Of a stretch of DNA of 64,000 nucleotides, positions 1-11,275 are shown piece after piece. The DNA comes from Hemibagrus wyckioides. Its lineage: Eukaryota > Chordata > Actinopteri > Siluriformes > Bagridae. The notes beneath the pieces are model-generated. The model made no database searches and had not been told where the DNA came from. It saw only the letters and a program-made list of their open reading frames with translations. The stretch covers positions 22,793,130 to 22,857,129 of the forward strand of contig NC_080722.1 of assembly GCF_019097595.1 (NCBI RefSeq), written 5' to 3'. The translations under genes were made by a program, and so were the position numbers. Positions within the stretch are counted from its first letter, which is position 1. Each line of letters begins with the position of its first letter.

Positions 1-835
1 ATATGTGATTCATCTCCACTTCTTTCTTTCTTTTCTTTTTTTTTTTGTAGATGTTGGCAATCCTGTTACTCAGTTATTCATTCATTTATCTACAGTAAGC
101 ACTTCAACACTTCCAAGGAAACCTCTTTTTAACATCCAGACTGCTCATTTCCATGAAATGTGTTTGATTCTCAGTTGTATGTTTGTAGTCAAGTGTGTTG
201 TGCAAGGTGGTCAGTTATCAGGAGGAATGGAAATAAGTCTTACTAATGAAGCACAGAGCAGGAACAATAACAGTGCATGGATGTGTACTGTTTTTGACAA
301 CATACATTTGATTTATGCTAACAATTATTTAATCGCTTTTCCTTTCCGAAAAATGCTATGCAACATAATGTTGTTAATTAGAAGGTACAGTAAGGTAGTC
401 ACTGACAAAATATTACCAAATTACTGGGTTTTATTTTTAGTGAAAAAAATTGGCAGAGTCGGTTTGTGAGCTTAAAGAGATTTTAATTATCAGTGAGCCA
501 AATGAACTGATGCACTGAAGAGAGCTGGGATTCCCACCACTACTGCGCTACTGAGTATTAGCAAAGCTGTAGGCAAGTGAGAATATAAATAGGGTTATAA
601 GATTATATAATACTGTATGTTTGTGTGTGTATATAAGCCTTAAAAATAAGGAACAAAAATCTCAGGAAAAGAGTCATCTTAAATCATTTTCATTCGTGGC
701 CTTAAAAACAGTGACTGACGTCACTTGTAAATACAAGCAAATCCCGTGGTATACTCCCACCCCAAAACTGATTGACAGATTTCTGTGAAAGGCATCAGAA
801 ATACAAATCCATTTGAATTTTTGCAGCCTCCAGCC
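1..835. other. AT-rich noncoding stretch
   Basis: No recognisable gene or repeat. There is a short poly-T run near 36-46. The open frame over 5-469 has no family resemblance and looks like chance. Confidence 0.5.
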
Positions 836-839
836 ACAA

Positions 840-2080
840 TGCAGAGAAAGTGAAATAGCAAATTGCTATTGCTATTTCAATATGACAGGGTCATAAATTG
901 CAAATGGACTTTGTGTAATGGACTTTGTGTTTCCACATGAAATCGGGCAAAAAGTGAAATAACTTTTTATTTTAATTATGTGAAAAATCCAAAGACAAAA
1001 TAACAAATTGGAAACCAAAATAACAAATCCAAAAACACAATGACAATTCACACAAACTGGAAAAGGTAGCTATAGTTTGTGAATGGAATTCTTACTGCTG
1101 ATTGGACAAAACATCTGTCACTCAGGATATACAAGAAGTAGGAAATTGTGTACCTAACTTTATTTCTTGTACACATTTACTTTGAATCATTTTTAGTGCA
1201 ACTTTAAATCTTTTAAAGAAAATAATATATTTATAAGAAAGTGGAATTCATTAAAGCCTGCTGTGAGGAAGGACATTCATATGCCATGATTTTGGACATA
1301 CTGATAGCGTATCATGGCATAAAGATTAGTTTGTGATCTCTAAAAAACACCTGAATTCAAATTCAAATTTTTATTTGCCACAATCATGCACAGTATGATA
1401 TGCAGTGAGATGCTTACACGACTGTTTGTGACCTTCAAAAGGAAAAGGAAATAAGAAGGTAAAATGTCAAAGGAAGAATAAAAAATATTAAATATAAAAT
1501 CTACAGTTCTGTTACAATAAAATAAAATATAAATAAAATAAAGTATAAGTAGAAATATGTAGAAATATATATAAAAATGTAAAAAAAAAAAAAAAAAAAA
1601 AGAAGTAGATCTGTATAAATAAACTGTATAAAGTGTGTGAAATGTGCAATGTGCAGACAGCAGCAGTACGGGCTTGTCAGTGAAATGAAATGATGAGCAG
1701 CAGTGGTATTGTCCAGTGGTATCTTTAAAATGCAGTTGTGCACAAAAGTCCTCTTTATATGTAAACAGGAGTAGTAGTAGTAGTAGTAGAAGAATGCAGG
1801 AATGTTTAGAAGACAAAACTATTGCAGATTAAACGCTGTAAGGAACATTATAAGAGCAGAGCTGTGTTCATACACACACGAATCAACTTTCAACTGCTGC
1901 AGCTGTACATCTGTGTATCTTGAGTAACAGATGTCTCTTCCAATCAGCAGTAAGAATTCCATTTGCAAACTATACCTACATTTACACTTTTGTCTGAATT
2001 GTCCTTGTGTTTTTGGATTTGTTATTTTGTTTTTGGATTTATTATTGTGTTTTTTTATTTGTGTTTTGCACTTCTCTGCC
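840..2080. mobile_element. Fold-back (inverted-repeat) non-autonomous DNA element
   Basis: Two long arms are inverted copies of each other. The left arm (about 981-1135) matches the reverse complement of the right arm (about 1917-2052) with scattered differences. It includes a perfect 25-base match between 1082-1106 and 1939-1963. The outer edges also pair: GCAGAGAAAGTG at 841-852 against CACTTCTCTGCC at 2069-2080. No transposase frame lies between the arms, so the element is non-autonomous. The right end, read inward, begins near CAGTGGCAGAG, which would suit a hAT-type end, but I see no clear 8-base target duplication and the superfamily is open. A LINE tail appears to have inserted between the arms. 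Confidence 0.75.
1350..1775 (-). mobile_element. LINE 3' tail fragment nested in the fold-back element
   Basis: Read on the minus strand, this A/T-rich segment ends at about 1352 in a CAAATAAAAATTTGAATTTG tail. Such an end is typical of fish non-LTR retrotransposon 3' ends. It holds a poly-A run (minus-strand poly-T) at 1580-1600. No reverse transcriptase sequence is present, so it is a 5'-truncated insertion. The family was not determined. Open frames here consist of poly-F/Y runs and are not genes. Confidence 0.55.
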
Positions 2081-2084
2081 ACTG

Positions 2085-2580
2085 TAGTCCACAAATAGAA
2101 AACACAACATGCAGTTCCTTTTGAATTGGAAATACTAATACATGGGTTTTTTTTAAGTTTATAATTAGGTTGAATGTGAAAACAAAAATAAATCTTCTAT
2201 AACAGGTGCTCCTCCTCGAGTCTCTGTATCCCATCCTATCTACTATATATAATGAAATGCATACAAAAAATTTTTTGGGATGTGTTGTTATAATGGGACA
2301 AAACAAGAAGAGAAATACATAAAATTTTTAAAAATTACCACCCATCTAATTTCAGTCTTGTAGTTGCTCAGAGTTGCACTAAAGGCTTCATTAATGTTTG
2401 TCCCACACAGCAACAACACCGGAAAGCACAGACACATCGCCACACAGAACGCTGAGCCGTCCTGAGATCACTCCGAGTGATCATACTAACCCTCTGACAT
2501 CTTCAAGAGCAACAGGCACACTGTAGTACAAAGCAGACGAGCAGACAAACATCACACATCAAGAGCATTGTATTGGACCA
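2085..2580. other. Unassigned noncoding stretch
   Basis: I see no gene or known repeat here. Confidence 0.4.
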
Positions 2581-2584
2581 CCAA

Positions 2585-2730
2585 TTGTCAGGTTGTGAGT
2601 TTGAGTCCCAGGTCCACCAGGCTGCCACTGCCAGAGCCCTGAGCGAGGCCCTTAACCCTCAGTTGTATAAAACAAGATAAAATGTAAGTTGCTCTGGATA
2701 AGAGTGTCTCCCAAATGCCAGAAACAGTCA
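2585..2730 (+). repeat. tRNA-derived SINE, 5'-truncated
   Basis: The B-box-like segment GTTTGAGTCCCA is followed by the shared SINE body (CCTGAGCGAGGCCCTTAACC). The usual otophysan 3' module follows, with CTCTGGATAAGAGTGTCT and CCAAATGCC. The A-box half of the tRNA head is missing or too decayed to see. Related copies lie at 6284, 42258, 45553 and 63305. Confidence 0.8.
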
Positions 2731-2734
2731 ACAT

Positions 2735-3925
2735 GCGGTTTTACAAGCATACTTAGCCTGTAAACTGAAAGAAAGCAATATAAATAAAGTCAGTTTTTTA
2801 AAAAAAAAAATCAAAATAATAACACTTTAGTGGTGTAATGCATCTAGATGGTCACCAACATGATGTTCCTGTAACCACACATCCCACATTTTATTCCACT
2901 TATATAGGAAAATGCTAAATCTTCCTCCCCATATTAACAATTACACACGCTTTGTAATCTGCTTATGTGTAGTGTTGATTATACGTCGTGTGTAGAAACT
3001 ATAACACATTCAGACAATCTCAAACACAGAAACCTGTGATTTGCAGCTGCACTTTTTTCTGAACTGTAAAAAAAAAAAAAAACCTTTGGGCTATGCTCTT
3101 AATTGAGAATTTGACTAAAAAAACAGCATGTTTTGCTTGTGTAAAAAATCGATCCTCTGTACATGCTGGTAGTAAATCAGTGCGTGTGTTGTAATCAGGT
3201 TTGTGAGTCTTTTACACATTCAGACGAGCGAGTCAGAGCTGTAATGTTGCTAAGGTCTGTAACACAATCTTTCTGACCTGTGAAACTCTACTAAATGTTA
3301 TTCACAGGTCGTTTATTAATGAGTGAAAGGTTGCTTTTGAATGCAAAATAGTTTTGGTTTTAACAGCTTAAAAAAAGACGCAGTGGAGAAAACTGGAGAA
3401 CAGGCTACATATAGGTTAAGCTGTCATCCACCATGGAGGTTTTAGTGTCCCTATAGTGCACTGCTGTTTCAAGTAAGGATAAATACATTTTGTTTTGCAT
3501 GCGGCCATGCACAAGTTGTCATGACGTGGTTAGTGAAACTACTTGCACACATACTAAACCGTATCGCACACCTTATAAATCTCGCTTGCATGGAGAAGTC
3601 CATGATATATGAGCGTCTGATGGACAAGTGAATGTGGAAGGGGTGGGAGGGCAAGCGGAGGTGCTGCACCATTCGAGACCTCCTCTGCAAGCTGTGTGTG
3701 TCTGTGTGTGTCTGTGTGTGTGTGCTTGGGAGGGAGCTTGCTTTTTAAAGAACCATACCTTGTTAGAAAACGATGGAGGGTGGAAAGAATTTCATGCCTA
3801 CCTGCTCTATAATGAGCAGAAATTATTCTGCTTGCTTTCGGCGACGGCCCAGCTGAATCTAGTGATGCTTCTCCTGGCGAGACTGTTTTTACTCAAAATA
3901 AAATAACACAGTTTTAACCTTCCAA
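2735..3925. other. Unassigned noncoding stretch with a GT run
   Basis: AT-rich DNA with a short interrupted GT microsatellite at about 3690-3724. No gene was recognised on either strand. Confidence 0.4.
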
Positions 3926-3929
3926 TTTA

Positions 3930-5115
3930 TTCCAATTTACATATCCCTGACTGCTGTTTCCCCTGGAGACAGGCTTGCAGGACTTCAGACGCCAGTGAGG
4001 TAGCGCCAACGGGTGTTTGATTAGTTAATTAATAATTCCCATGGTGCTGCAATTAATTTACAATTAAGTGAGGCAATCCCTGTTTTGATGGCTATCCTTC
4101 TTACAAAAACATGCCAGCTCATATACATGTATTCCTACACACCTATGGCACAAACACACTGGCCTTTTTCTGTTCCATGTCAAAGTAAACACTGCCAGAG
4201 ATCAGTTTGTTTGTTTTCCTTAACACTGTCATAAGGAGCCCCAGCGTCACCATGGAAAGGTTTGTCTGTGTCACATTTAAATAAATAAAAAAAGAAGATA
4301 AAAAAAAAAGATAAAAAAAACGCAAAAAAAAAAACAAGATGATATGAGAACACCATCTTGTCATAATTCTGGACTCAATTTTCAAACTTTTATATTCAAA
4401 ATGCAGTCAAGTTGACTTTATGTTTGATATCCAGATCTGCACGTGGAAACCTGATCTTGGCTTTGGGATTTGGGAGAACAGACCACCAGTGTGGCAGAGC
4501 GCAGCCTCAACAGACCCACAAAGCTCGTCAATATCACAAACACTTCTTCTTCCCATGTGACACAAAGTCTTGCCAATTAAACCCTTTGCTTCATGGCAGT
4601 GACTGATGGAGGGGCACCTACACTCTAAAACTGCAAAATTACTCAGACCTCACTTAGCACCGATCGCAATTAAAGCAGCCACACAATTACTCCAGCAGAT
4701 TCCAGTGAGGCTGGATGAGGAATGAGTAAAGGATCACTGATTGTTTTAATCCAGTGCAAGTTGCACTATGGGAGGCCTGGGAGGCTACGTAGGGCTTCAT
4801 GCTAGGCTAAGATCTTTTCCTCTACATAGCGTGTGGGAAGTAATCCATCGCAAGAAGAAAAAGGAGGTGTCCCACATGCCTGTTTGCTGCGCTATGGTGT
4901 TATTGTCTCCAACTCCCTAACCTCAACTTATTCCAACTCTTCGGATCTACCCTCGCCAGATTCTTTTAGTTCCCACTGCTAATCCAGGCACTAAAGCCGG
5001 GAATCCTTAACTGTTTGAATAAAGCCATGGATAAATATTGTCTGAGGCCATGTCAACACTTGTGTCATCCATTTTCCATTTGGGCTTCAATTAAAGGTTA
5101 TTTTTCTATTTGCTA
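3930..5115. other. Candidate conserved noncoding block
   Basis: This stretch is free of recognised repeats, has mixed base composition and no usable reading frame. Two parts stand out. The first, 3940-4110, is dense in TTAATTAA and CAATTAA homeodomain-type sites. The second, 4690-5115, ends in a TTCAATTAAAGG segment. Such texture is typical of vertebrate developmental enhancers, but only an alignment could show conservation. Confidence 0.3.
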
Positions 5116-5840
5116 AGGAGGAAAGAAAATAGGGCCTTGGTGAGACCAGAAAGATTTGGTGAGCTTAGTGAGGGAGCCAGACGTCAAAGATCACCTTAGT
5201 TACCCTTTCAGCCCTATAGACAATAGTTTTCCAACTCTCCACATTGCAAGATCTTTGCTGTCATAGTGTGAATCTGTATGCAGAGACAAAGAAAGACTGC
5301 TGTCCTGAAGAGCTGCTGAATATCTCAACAGCCTGGCTAAATGTAAGATATGTCATAAGACATCATGACCTTATGGTACTGTAGCTCGAGGCTGTCTACA
5401 CAGCGCAGCAAATCTTGCAGTTCAGTCTGAGACCCACAAGAGGGGGCAAATCCATGGAGTTCTCTTTCTCTCTTCCTCAGTGCACAAACTGGTGTAGGCC
5501 TGCCTTATATTATTCCCCTTTTTTTCATTTCAACAAAATTTTGTTTGCCGTGTAAGCTTCCCTCCTGTAGATGGATGGTGGTCAGGGATGATTTTTCATC
5601 TACATTACATTGAAGCCAAAATACTCACACTCCAACAGCGATTTTTTTACTATGTTTGACATACATGTAAGCATGATTGATTGGTGCTAGATGATCTGAA
5701 GCAAATAAAAATAAATGGCATATTTTGGAAAGAGTGCCAGCATTATTTTGAAGCTAGTGCCCTGGGGCTATTCAATCTCTCTGACAGGTCAGTTCAGTTT
5801 GACACACAGAGTTCTCCTGTAACATTTTATATACACTGTT
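5116..5840. other. Unassigned noncoding stretch
   Basis: No gene or recognisable element was found. Confidence 0.4.
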
Positions 5841-5844
5841 TCCA

Positions 5845-6165
5845 TCCATCAATCCATCCAGTCATCCATTTCTGTACCATTTATCCTCCATAGGGTCACA
5901 GGAAACCTGGAGTCCAGGGTTACAAGGAGGAAAGGGAGTCCCAGGGGACTTGGGATGCAAATCAGGGGGCACCACAGATTGAGTGCCAACTCATGTCAGG
6001 ACACAATCACACACACTACAGACAATTTAAAGAGGCCAAATCAGCCTTTGGACTGGGAAGGAAACAGAAGAACCCAGAGGAAACCCCCGAAACACAAGAA
6101 GAACATGGGATTCAAATCCCCATCCCCAGTGGTGAGAGCCAAATGTGCCACTGCACCCCAGTAAT
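5845..6165 (-). repeat. V-SINE, near full length
   Basis: On the minus strand this reads as a V-SINE. A decayed tRNA-like head lies near 6165. The conserved centre, around GTTTCGGGGGTTTCCT and CCCAGTCCAAAGG, follows. The body runs to the CCTGGACTCCAGG region and ends in ATGGATGG repeats at about 5845-5865. It matches the same modules in the plus-strand copy at 12798-13165. Confidence 0.85.
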
Positions 6166-6283
6166 TTGATTGGTTAAGTAGCGTTCCAAGAGTACTTATA
6201 CAGGTTATAACCTCACTGGGACATTTCATTCTGCATATCACTCTTCATGTCTGTATTCACCACATGGGCCTCTGCATGGGATG

Positions 6284-6455
6284 TGGTAGCTCAGTGGTTA
6301 AGTGTTGGGCTGATAAGTAGAAGGTTGTGAGTTTGAGTCCCAGAACCTCAAAGCTACCACTGCTGGACCTTTGAGCAAGACCCTTAACACTCAATTGTAT
6401 AAATGAGATAAATGTCAAACATATTGCAAAGGGCATCTGCCAAGTGCTGTAAATG
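6284..6455 (+). repeat. tRNA-derived SINE, full length
   Basis: The tRNA-like head carries an A box (TAGCTCAGTGGTTAAG) and a B box (GAGTTTGAGTCCC). It is followed by the body CTTTGAGCAAGACCCTTAAC and the 3' module GGCATCTGCCAAGTGC. The RNA-gene resemblance is to the SINE promoter. It would not fold as a working tRNA. Confidence 0.9.
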
Positions 6456-6459
6456 TACA

Positions 6460-7995
6460 TCCTGCTTCAAAAAGGCTACTGCAGTAGAGCTTAATGACAT
6501 CATCTACAGACAAGGCAAACAAAACCTTTGACTTAAAATAAGAAAGCTCATGTTGAAGTTGAAAGGGAAGGAGAAGGGATGACAGTTTTTCTGGAAGCCC
6601 TGCACTTAGAAACTAGATTATAAGGTTATAAAGTAAGTGTGGCTTCTCCAGGATCTGTCAACAAGTATACAAAACACCTGGTTATGTTGTGTCCATCACT
6701 GCTAAGGATATAAATATTTGTTGACTATTCAGTTTTAATCTTCACCACCTGTCACAATAAAGGGGGTGTGACCTGTATGCGTATCCATCCCAGTGCTTAA
6801 ACAAATAATAAGTGTTCGACCTGTCCTGATGGACAGAGGTACATCACAGCTATAACCTGTTCTCCAATGGAGTCACTTAGGGTGGATTTAAGACCCTCCT
6901 TCACCCACTCCTCCAACACATAGACCCACCCCATGTCACACTTCTCTCTGTTTGATCTAATTTGGTATAATAGGCCTCATTTAATTGCCACTGGTGTGAT
7001 GCAGATAATTAATTGGCCCTTCTGGGCTATTGTAATAAGCCCAGCACTGGGCAAACACGTAGTGTCGAGCTGTGAAAATAAATAGAGTTCGAATGTGAGA
7101 TTATTACACTCAAATGAATGTTTAAAGCATGCTCTGCTTAGCATGTGTCTGTAAAAACACAGTGGACTCCCACATGCCTCGCCCATTTCAGTCTGACCAG
7201 CGCTCATGCTGATGTAGCTGAAGCCTTGCTTACACACATACATCAGGTGACAGATTTTTAACTTCAGTTCATCAGAAATCATGTTTTTTGTAAGTTCTAT
7301 TGCTGAAATAAAAACATTTCTGTAAAATGAAAAAATGGCAACATACTAAAAAAATCCAAATAAAGGGTTCAAAGAAGGAAAAACTGTGTAAGATCTGCAA
7401 CAGTGAAATTTTTACCGTTTATTCTGACTGAAAGTGAAAGTTAAGAAAATAAAAAGACATGAGTGGAAGTGGAATGTGATTCAGCAAAGTATCAGATACA
7501 TCAGCAAGTTACATTCATCCCAAGAACTTTATATTTACGGTTAAACAACTGGGAGGCTAGAGCATGTGTGCTTCCACTCCCTACTGGTAAGTCTTTCCCC
7601 TCTATATATTCTGATGACACTTGCCTATTAAAACAGATCAAAAGAAATCCTAAGGTCAGCTTGTGCAGACGTCTGTGTGTGTGTGTGTGTGTGTTTTTTT
7701 GTCCACATCTTGTCCAAGTTGAAGATGAGATCATTGCTTACCAACATCAACATCCAAGGCTCTGAAATGCTCTGTCACTGATGGCACTGACGCTGGTCCT
7801 GTGCTTTTTTATAGGCTTGGTGGAATAAACGGAAAACGCAAACCAAACCGCTATAGCAAAAATATTTATTTATAAAGTCATCGGAGAAAAAAAAAGAAAA
7901 AATGTTGCATTTACTTATACAGGAAGCAATGAGGTAAGGATAGGTATAACTTCTGCCTCATTTAACCTCAATTTTAATCTCAAACAATCTCTGTC
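6460..7995. other. Unassigned noncoding stretch
   Basis: AT-rich, with a GT run at about 7674-7694. No gene or known element was recognised. Confidence 0.4.
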
Positions 7996-7999
7996 TCTG

Positions 8000-8240
8000 T
8001 CTGCCTCACTCTTGCTTTCTGTCTCTAGCCCTGCTGGCCCTGTCCTGCCATAACCAATTCAGGCTCGGTGTTATGGGAATGGTTCTATGGCGACTAAAGG
8101 CCGTGTTTTGATTGGCACCTCATAACGACTCCAAACTCCACGACCGTCGGCCAGACTCGCAACATTCAATCACACAACAGTGCTACCATGGACACCAAAA
8201 TGAATTAAAGGCCATTGTTGTTATTGGAATATCAAGTGGA
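8000..8240. other. Candidate conserved noncoding block
   Basis: A repeat-free block of balanced composition with several CpGs (around 8060-8165) and ATTGG/CCAAT motifs. It has no coding frame. Assignment as an enhancer-like element is inference from texture alone. Confidence 0.25.
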
Positions 8241-8489
8241 CTTTCCATTCTCGGAACTGCAATAAATTGAAAAAAAAAAGTCTCAATGACTTTATTGGCA
8301 CTCAGATTTAATAAATAAAACAGTTCAGAATCCTAATGTTTTGCTGACTATAGCTATAACTATCGCTGTCAAAAGGCAGAAATATTGAATCAGAATGTTA
8401 ATATTTTACATGATTTTGTGACATTTGTAATGAGTTATAGATTAGTGATGCCATTCATACAACAAAACTCAGCAAGCAGAAAAGATGAA

Positions 8490-8583
8490 CTCACTTACTT
8501 TCAGTCAGCGATTTATCCTGATCTGGAGTCTGGCCTGGGAACACCGGGGCATGAGGCGGGAATACTCCCTGCTACAGTGTGTA
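8490..8583 (-). repeat. V-SINE 3' fragment
   Basis: The order GATTTATCCTGATCTGGAGT, GGGAACACCGGGGCATGAGG and GGAATACTCCCTG is the reverse complement of the V-SINE 3' body. Head and centre are absent, as expected of a 5'-truncated copy. Confidence 0.65.
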
Positions 8584-8589
8584 TTAACA

Positions 8590-9595
8590 AAATCCAAATA
8601 AATTCACAGAGACTTGCAGAGATGAGCGCAGTAAAATCCGGCTAACAAGATTTTCAAGATTTTCTGTTCGGACGTCATTCTGCACAATAAAGCTCGTCAT
8701 GATGTCACGGCAGAACATTAACCTTTCATCAGAATGCAATGAACATACAATAAACATTGCGTTTCTTGTGCTAGTGATGCCGCAGACAGAATTTACCTTC
8801 CACCACACTTCAGCAACATCAGTCCTGACCTCAAACGCTAAAAGTATATTAGGGAGAGTGCAGAACTGGCCTGGGCTCAGGATAAATGGGTGATTTCATC
8901 TACAATTCACACAAACAGCACCAGCACAAACTTCTGTATGGCTCCAACACGCTGCAAACAACTGTGCAAAAACAAATAAAGCCACATCCAAACAAGCGAA
9001 TGACTGATTTACTTCAGGCTTAGAGGCGCTCCGTTTGAGCTCAATTGGACGCAGAGCAGTTTTTTGTGGCTGCGCAATTTGGCATGTTAAAAAAGAGAGA
9101 AAAGCAGACTGGGTGAGAAAGCGTGTATAGTGTGGTAAAGACATGGGTTTGTGTTTTGAATTAAAGGTGATACCACATCGGTGTGCTGCTAAGCTTAGAA
9201 AAAATGGATGGCAGTGTATCATGGTGCCGTTTCAGCATTGATTCACTGCCTTCTGGCGTTTCAAGCTGGTCAGACTACAGACTGGAACATGTGCCGGAAT
9301 TTCTGTTTAATAGTTGCAATGAATTGGATGGGGAGAGTGACTGACCCTGTCCTTTATTGAACACAGAGATCAAGCTGAGGAACCACAAACTAACGGAAGT
9401 TTCTTGGGGTTTTTTTTCTCTTTTTCCAACCTGCCTTTAAAAAACTGGATTCAGAAATCAAAATGTAAACTGAGAAAATAAACAACAAAATGAAATCATT
9501 GTCTTTTCATTGAAGCTGTTTTACACTTCAAACGAAACACACGCACACATACCTTGTTTCTGAGCAGATCAGTTGTGTATGCTGTGTACGCTGTG
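8590..9595. other. Unassigned noncoding stretch
   Basis: No supported gene. Short open frames on both strands overlap one another and match no family I know. Confidence 0.4.
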
Positions 9596-9599
9596 CCTC

Positions 9600-9870
9600 A
9601 CTGTTCAGCAAATGGAAACGTTCATGTTTTATTGCCACCCTCACTTTCATGGCCTGCCAATTTGTCTCGCTGAGTAAACAGTGCGTATGAATTGCTGATA
9701 ATTGGGAGAGTTGCCAGCAGTATGGGAGAGAGTTCAGAGGTCAGGGGTCAGTGTTTTGGGGCTGCTGGCCAGCTGCAAATAGGTCAGAACTCATTAAGAA
9801 CCTTCCGTGTGGACTTGCACCTGAGCTGTCACAAGCATTAAACCTGTTTAAAGCACATTTATAAGGCATT
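9600..9870. other. Candidate conserved noncoding block
   Basis: Repeat-free sequence with moderate GC. It includes AGAGGTCAGGGGTCAGTG, a tandem AGGTCA/GGGTCA pattern like a nuclear receptor half-site pair. There is no reading frame of note. The regulatory role is inference. Confidence 0.3.
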
Positions 9871-9874
9871 GCAA

Positions 9875-10975
9875 CTGCTTTCCTCAAGTTTCAGCTGGAT
9901 GATGCAGACTGGCAACAAATGTTAAACAGGTAGTCATTTAGCTCTTTAAGCTTAGATTCATAAAGATTTACGACTGTGTTTAATAATTCTTTTGCATTAA
10001 AACCATTCAAAAAAAAAAGTGCAAGGTTTGCTTGAAGAGCTTTATGCATTTATTGAAGATATCTCCAGTGTCAGTGATTTAAATTTTGGTATCTTTGTAT
10101 CAGTCAGAGGTGAAACTGTCATTTGAACTAGGCATTTAAATAAACAAATAAAGTTAATTTTTATTAACTAAAAATGCTGTGGTATAAGGGCAACATAAAA
10201 ACATGTTCTGTGTCATGTTCTAGAAAAATATTCAACAAAGCAGTGGTTATAGTAGCTTTGTGTTATTTATTTATCATAGAAGTTATTCATGAAACACTTC
10301 AACAACCAATGATAACTCATTCTACGATTACTTTGATGTCACTAGTCTTTTATGTATGTGCAAAAAACGGCATCTTTAATATATTTTAAGAAATATAATT
10401 CTGTACAATTTGTTAAAATGCAGACACACGTCAGGTCTTACTGAGACGTTGAAATTTCCCAGCGTGCATAGCGACCTACAAGCATGGCCACACTGGACTC
10501 TACTTCCCACAGTTTCTACTCACTTGCACATTCACAGTCAGCTTTTATCACACTCATCCCTCTCCAATCACACACATACACTCAGTTTCCTCTGTGTTCC
10601 TGGCATTACCAAGCCTTTTGTTCAATGCATGTTTATTTGGATTGATCTTGTTTTTGTGCCTTTGCTGTATCTGATACCCTGTCAGATACAAAACCAGCCA
10701 GACTGTTGACCTACTTTACCTGCCTTATGTTCTAGACTGACAGTCAAGCTGTCACTCATCAAATGTCACTAACCTGCATCTATGTCCATTTCAACATTGT
10801 GACATCCTAATCATTTACAGTTGGAGAGATATTTAAAATTAAATATAAATTACATTATATAAATGACTTATGCTCTTGGCACTTTAGAGTAGTCCAGGTA
10901 TTAAATATTGATTTATAAAGCAAACATGAATGCGTTATCAGATTAATGGGAAGCATCACCCTGTTTAGACTGGTT
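9875..10975. other. Unassigned noncoding stretch
   Basis: AT-rich with no recognised gene or repeat. Confidence 0.4.
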
Positions 10976-10979
10976 TGGG

Positions 10980-11275
10980 CTCAGCAGCTAGTTAGACAGC
11001 TGCCTCTCCAGAGCTCCACAGCCAGATAGACAATTAAGGACCTCCGCTATCTGAACATTGGACTCCTGTGGTCAGGGAAGCACTTTGGCCCTCGGAATGA
11101 GGAAAGCTTCTTCCCGCAGGCCATTCAGTTCCACAACCAGGACATTACTAAGAATCTGGACTTTGTCCACTCTCCGATGTCACACTTAAGAGTTGGTTTC
11201 CTCTCAAGCTTTCTTCCTCACATCATCATGAGGGAGTTTTCTTCCTCGTCACTCTCACCATGTTTTCATTAGCAA
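10980..11275 (+). repeat. Decayed LINE 3' relic (L2-like tail)
   Basis: The part at about 11190-11270 matches the L2 3' untranslated module seen at 17218 and 58350: GTTGGTTTCCTCTCAAG, then CTTTCTTCCTCAC, then GAGGGAGTTTTCTTCC. The upstream part contains CTTCTTCCCGCAGGCCATTC. That fits a LINE ORF C-terminus of the SFFPQAI type, so two LINE pieces may be joined here. The TTGAA tail is lost. Confidence 0.55.

Noticed and set aside
5..469. 154-codon open frame on the plus strand
   Set aside because: No domain, signal or family resemblance. The sequence is AT-rich and the start lies at the window edge near a poly-T run.
1340..1816. 158-codon minus-strand frame with long F, L and Y runs
   Set aside because: It is a translation of a poly-A/AT-rich LINE tail and (GTA)n sequence.
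6284..6360. tRNA-like sequence with A and B boxes
   Set aside because: It is the head of a SINE. The body and 3' module follow and the cloverleaf would not close. The same applies at 12798, 15755-15898, 42258 and 63305.
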